Positions 61,608 to 64,000 of a stretch of 64,000 bases of DNA are shown one piece after another. The DNA is from Pantoea alhagi. Its GTDB lineage: Bacteria; Pseudomonadota; Gammaproteobacteria; Enterobacterales; Enterobacteriaceae. The stretch spans positions 1,488,001-1,552,000 of the forward strand of contig NZ_CP019706.1 in assembly GCF_002101395.1 (NCBI RefSeq), written 5' to 3'. The notes below the pieces were generated by a model. The model searched no databases and was not told the origin of the DNA. It saw nothing but the letters and a program-made list of their open reading frames with translations. Numbering within the stretch: the first letter of the stretch is position 1; every line of letters starts with the position of its first letter. The translations under genes and the position numbers were made by a program.

Positions 61608-62111
61608 TTACAGCGTCTCGTTGACGCTCTTCTCAACCAGTTCCATCTCTTCGCTGGTGAGTAATTTCTCGATATCTACCAGGATAATCATTCTTTCATC
61701 CACTGAACCCAGGCCCAGCAGGTAATCAGTGGAAAGCGTAACGGAAAAGTCTGGTGCCGGCTTGATCTCTTCAGCATTCAGCGACAGCACATCGGAAACG
61801 CCATCCACGACAATGCCCACCACCCGCTGCGCCAGGCTCAATACAATCACGACTGTTTTTTCATTAATCTCTGTACCAGCCAAATCGAATTTAATGCGTA
61901 AATCAACGATCGGTACAATGACGCCGCGCAGGTTAGTGACACCGGTAATAAATTCCGGCGTATTGGCGAGGCGGGTTACCCGTTCACAGCCACGTATCTC
62001 CTGCACCTTTAATATTTCGATGCCGTACTCTTCATTACCCAGCGTAAAGACCAGGTATTCGTTGCCATGATTGTCGGTTGCTGTTTTCTTTTCAGTTGCG
62101 GAAGCTGTCAT
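61608..62111 (-). CDS. cheW: Chemotaxis coupling protein CheW
   Basis: A 167-residue (as in E. coli) CheW-domain protein: EYLVFTLGNEEYGIEILKVQ, IRGCERVTRLANTPEFITGV, TNLRGVIVPIVDLRIKF. It bridges receptors and CheA. It begins 11 bases after the cheA stop, and the strong terminator after it ends the operon. Confidence 0.97.
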   Translation of the reverse strand: MTASATEKKTATDNHGNEYLVFTLGNEEYGIEILKVQEIRGCERVTRLANTPEFITGVTNLRGVIVPIVDLRIKFDLAGTEINEKTVVIVLSLAQRVVGIVVDGVSDVLSLNAEEIKPAPDFSVTLSTDYLLGLGSVDERMIILVDIEKLLTSEEMELVEKSVNETL

Positions 62112-62122
62112 TTTGTTTGTCC

Positions 62123-64000
62123 TTAAACAGGGAGCGCTTGCCCGGCTTTCGTCGCGACGCGCTTGGATTTACACAGTTTCGCCAGCGCAGCGACGTCAAG
62201 AATCAACGCCACGCTGCCATCGCCTAAAATGGTTGCGGCAGAGATACCAGGCACTTTGCGATAGTTAAGCTCAAGATTTTTTACCACTACCTGATGCTGG
62301 CCAATGAGCTGATCGACCATCAGGGCGTAACGCACACCAGCACTTTGTAAAATCACCGCAACGCTGTCATTAATCGCGGCAGGCTCCTCTGCCATATCAA
62401 ATATGTAGTGCAGCGTAATGAGCGGGATATATTCGCCACGCACCTGCAGCATCAGCTCATCGCCTGCCATATGATAAAGAGAATCTTCTGTGAGTTTCAG
62501 CGACTCCATAACGGCACCAAGCGGCAGTACATAGGTTTCATCGGCAACACGAACCGACATACCATCAAGTATCGCCAGGGTTAACGGCAGAATAATGCGG
62601 ATCGTCGAGCCTTTATTTTGCTCAGAGGTAATCTCTACATGACCGCCCATTTCCTGAATATTACGTCTGACCACGTCCATGCCGACGCCGCGCCCGGAGA
62701 CATCCGTTACCTTTTCCGCCGTGGAGAAGCCGGCCGCGAAAATTAACATCCAGACATCTTCATTGCTGATGTTATCGTTAATTGCCATTCCCTGAGCGTG
62801 CGCACGTGCAAGGATCTTTTCGCGGTTCAGGCCTGCGCCATCATCGCTGACTTCAATAACAATGTTCCCGCCCTGATGTTCTGCTGACAGCGTCAGGTTG
62901 CCCATCGGGGATTTGCCTTTCGCTATGCGTTCCTCACGGCTTTCAATACCGTGATCGAGGCTGTTACGAACCAAATGCGTCAGAGGATCGATGATACGTT
63001 CAATCAGGCTTTTATCCAGTTCGGCGGAACCGCCTACCAGCGTCAGTTCGACCTCTTTGCCCAACTTGCCGGCTAAGTCATGCACCAGCCGCGGGAAGCG
63101 GCTAAATACATACTCCATCGGCATCATGCGAATGGACATCACCGACTCCTGCAGATCGCGCGCGTTGCGCTCCAGCTGGACGATGCTGTTTAACAGCACG
63201 TCATTTGCTGACGGCTCCAGAGTGGCGGAAAGCTGCGAAAGCATCGACTGGGTGATAATCAGTTCGCCGACCAGGTTGATGATCTGATCAACCTTTTCTA
63301 CCGCAACGCGGATGCTATTGGACTCGGCGGCCTGCGCACGAGCGGCGGGCCTGACGGGCGCGCTTTTCGCTGCTGCCGGAGAGCTTTCAACAGCTGCGGC
63401 TGGCGTTACGCTGCAGTCTGCCTCTGCCGGTGCGCTGCCCGCTGTAATGGCTACCTGTTCCGCTTCAACAATAAAACAGAGCACCGCCTCGATTTCATCG
63501 GCGCTGGCCGTGGTTTCTAACTGAACCTGTAGCCGCTCTTCTTGCTGTTGCTGGCTAAGCACTTTCCCCAGATTAGAGAGCTCATCAACCAGCAGACGCC
63601 CCTCATCTTCTTTAACGTTTAACAGGGTAATATTCAGGAAGGCGCGTTCTGCTGGTGTATTTACCGGCGCTGCTACGGCCGTCGTTGTCCGATCTGCCGA
63701 GCCATCTTTACTTTGTTGCGCAATTTGCCGCAACGCCCCGCAGATATAGTGAAACGTTTCTTCGTCCGGTTCCTGAGAAGATTTATAGGCATCAAGCTGA
63801 TCTTGCATAATATCCTTGCTCTCCAGAAACAGATTAATGATTTCGCCGGTTAGCCGCAGGATACCGCAGCGCGCGTCATCCAGCAGGTTTTCCATTAAAT
63901 GAGTAGTTTCTTGCAATATTTTAAAACCGAACGTTCCAGCACCGCCTTTAATGGAATGCGCTGCACGGAAAATAGCATCCAACATTTCCTTGTCGGGCGA
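62123..64000 (-). CDS. cheA: Chemotaxis histidine kinase CheA (N-terminus outside window)
   Basis: CheA autophosphorylates and passes phosphate to CheY and CheB. The frame is open to the right edge (SPDKEMLDAIF...), so about 31 residues are missing; the ATG at 63985 is internal. Domains in order: HPt with phospho-His in FRAAHSIKGGAGTFG, P2 (CheY-binding; diverged), dimerisation, kinase with N box HLVRNSLDHG, G1 DDGAGLN and G2 GRGVGMDVV, then the CheW-like regulatory domain ending VALILDVAALAKLCKSKR. The order cheA-cheW matches enteric bacteria; motAB probably lies to the right. Confidence 0.96.
   Translation of the reverse strand, partial: SPDKEMLDAIFRAAHSIKGGAGTFGFKILQETTHLMENLLDDARCGILRLTGEIINLFLESKDIMQDQLDAYKSSQEPDEETFHYICGALRQIAQQSKDGSADRTTTAVAAPVNTPAERAFLNITLLNVKEDEGRLLVDELSNLGKVLSQQQQEERLQVQLETTASADEIEAVLCFIVEAEQVAITAGSAPAEADCSVTPAAAVESSPAAAKSAPVRPAARAQAAESNSIRVAVEKVDQIINLVGELIITQSMLSQLSATLEPSANDVLLNSIVQLERNARDLQESVMSIRMMPMEYVFSRFPRLVHDLAGKLGKEVELTLVGGSAELDKSLIERIIDPLTHLVRNSLDHGIESREERIAKGKSPMGNLTLSAEHQGGNIVIEVSDDGAGLNREKILARAHAQGMAINDNISNEDVWMLIFAAGFSTAEKVTDVSGRGVGMDVVRRNIQEMGGHVEITSEQNKGSTIRIILPLTLAILDGMSVRVADETYVLPLGAVMESLKLTEDSLYHMAGDELMLQVRGEYIPLITLHYIFDMAEEPAAINDSVAVILQSAGVRYALMVDQLIGQHQVVVKNLELNYRKVPGISAATILGDGSVALILDVAALAKLCKSKRVATKAGQALPV

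Noticed and set aside
61304..61636. Minus-strand open frame with a Tyr-Ser repeat across the hexamer tract
   Set aside because: The frame exists only because the 6-base repeat cannot create a stop; it overlaps the cheW end and its terminator, and lacks a ribosome-binding site.

Overview
The window comes from an enteric gammaproteobacterium. Gene content and protein sequence point to Enterobacterales, most likely the Pantoea/Mixta/Erwinia group (Erwiniaceae); the genus cannot be fixed from the sequence alone. Many proteins have almost the same length as their E. coli counterparts (GlyS 689, GlyQ 303, XylF 330, XylR 392, LacI 360, CheB 349, CheW 167 residues). There are no rRNA or tRNA genes, no CRISPR array and no intact insertion sequence that I can see.

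Layout. (1) 1-7365: chromosomal core genes: the 3' part of fdhE, yibF, a 5'-truncated alpha-xylosidase gene (yicI), glyS-glyQ and wecH. (2) 7362-10182: a small scarred island between wecH and xylB. It holds the tail of a SIS-domain isomerase gene, a polymorphic-toxin-like gene with a probable immunity gene overlapping its end, a second copy of the toxin gene's linker followed by another small gene (a possible orphan immunity gene), and short gene debris. (3) 10183-18360: the D-xylose regulon: xylBA divergent from xylFGH, then xylR. (4) 18376-34049: a 19-gene, one-strand, tightly overlapping cluster for an aryl polyene (APE) pigment lipid: two acyl carrier proteins, ketosynthases, chain-length factor, ketoreductase, two dehydratases, acyl-ACP ligase, thioesterase, acyltransferases, methyltransferase, LolA-like and MMPL export proteins, lipoproteins and a dedicated phosphopantetheinyl transferase. 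(5) 34584-39184: lacI and lacZ with an E. coli-like control region (CRP site, promoter, operator) but no lacY or lacA next to lacZ. (6) 39183-64000: a compact flagellar and chemotaxis locus: fliFGHIJKLMNOPQR on the minus strand, fliE, cheRBYZ and flhBAE on the plus strand, fliDST on the minus strand, fliC on the plus strand, and cheAW on the minus strand running off the right edge.

How they work together. The xyl genes import xylose through an ABC transporter, isomerise it and phosphorylate it under XylR control. The APE cluster makes, modifies and exports a polyene-containing outer-membrane lipid; translational coupling (stop/start overlaps) runs through much of it. LacI and LacZ form a minimal lactose or galactoside hydrolysis unit that needs a permease from elsewhere. 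The flagellar genes encode the C ring, rod adapter, export gate and ATPase, hook-length control, chaperones, cap, filament and the CheA/W/R/B/Y/Z signalling core; no receptor gene, motAB, flhDC or fliA is inside the window.

The least ordinary parts are the toxin island with its duplicated linker segments, and two tandem repeat tracts (a 25-base repeat and a 14-unit hexanucleotide) between fliC and cheW.
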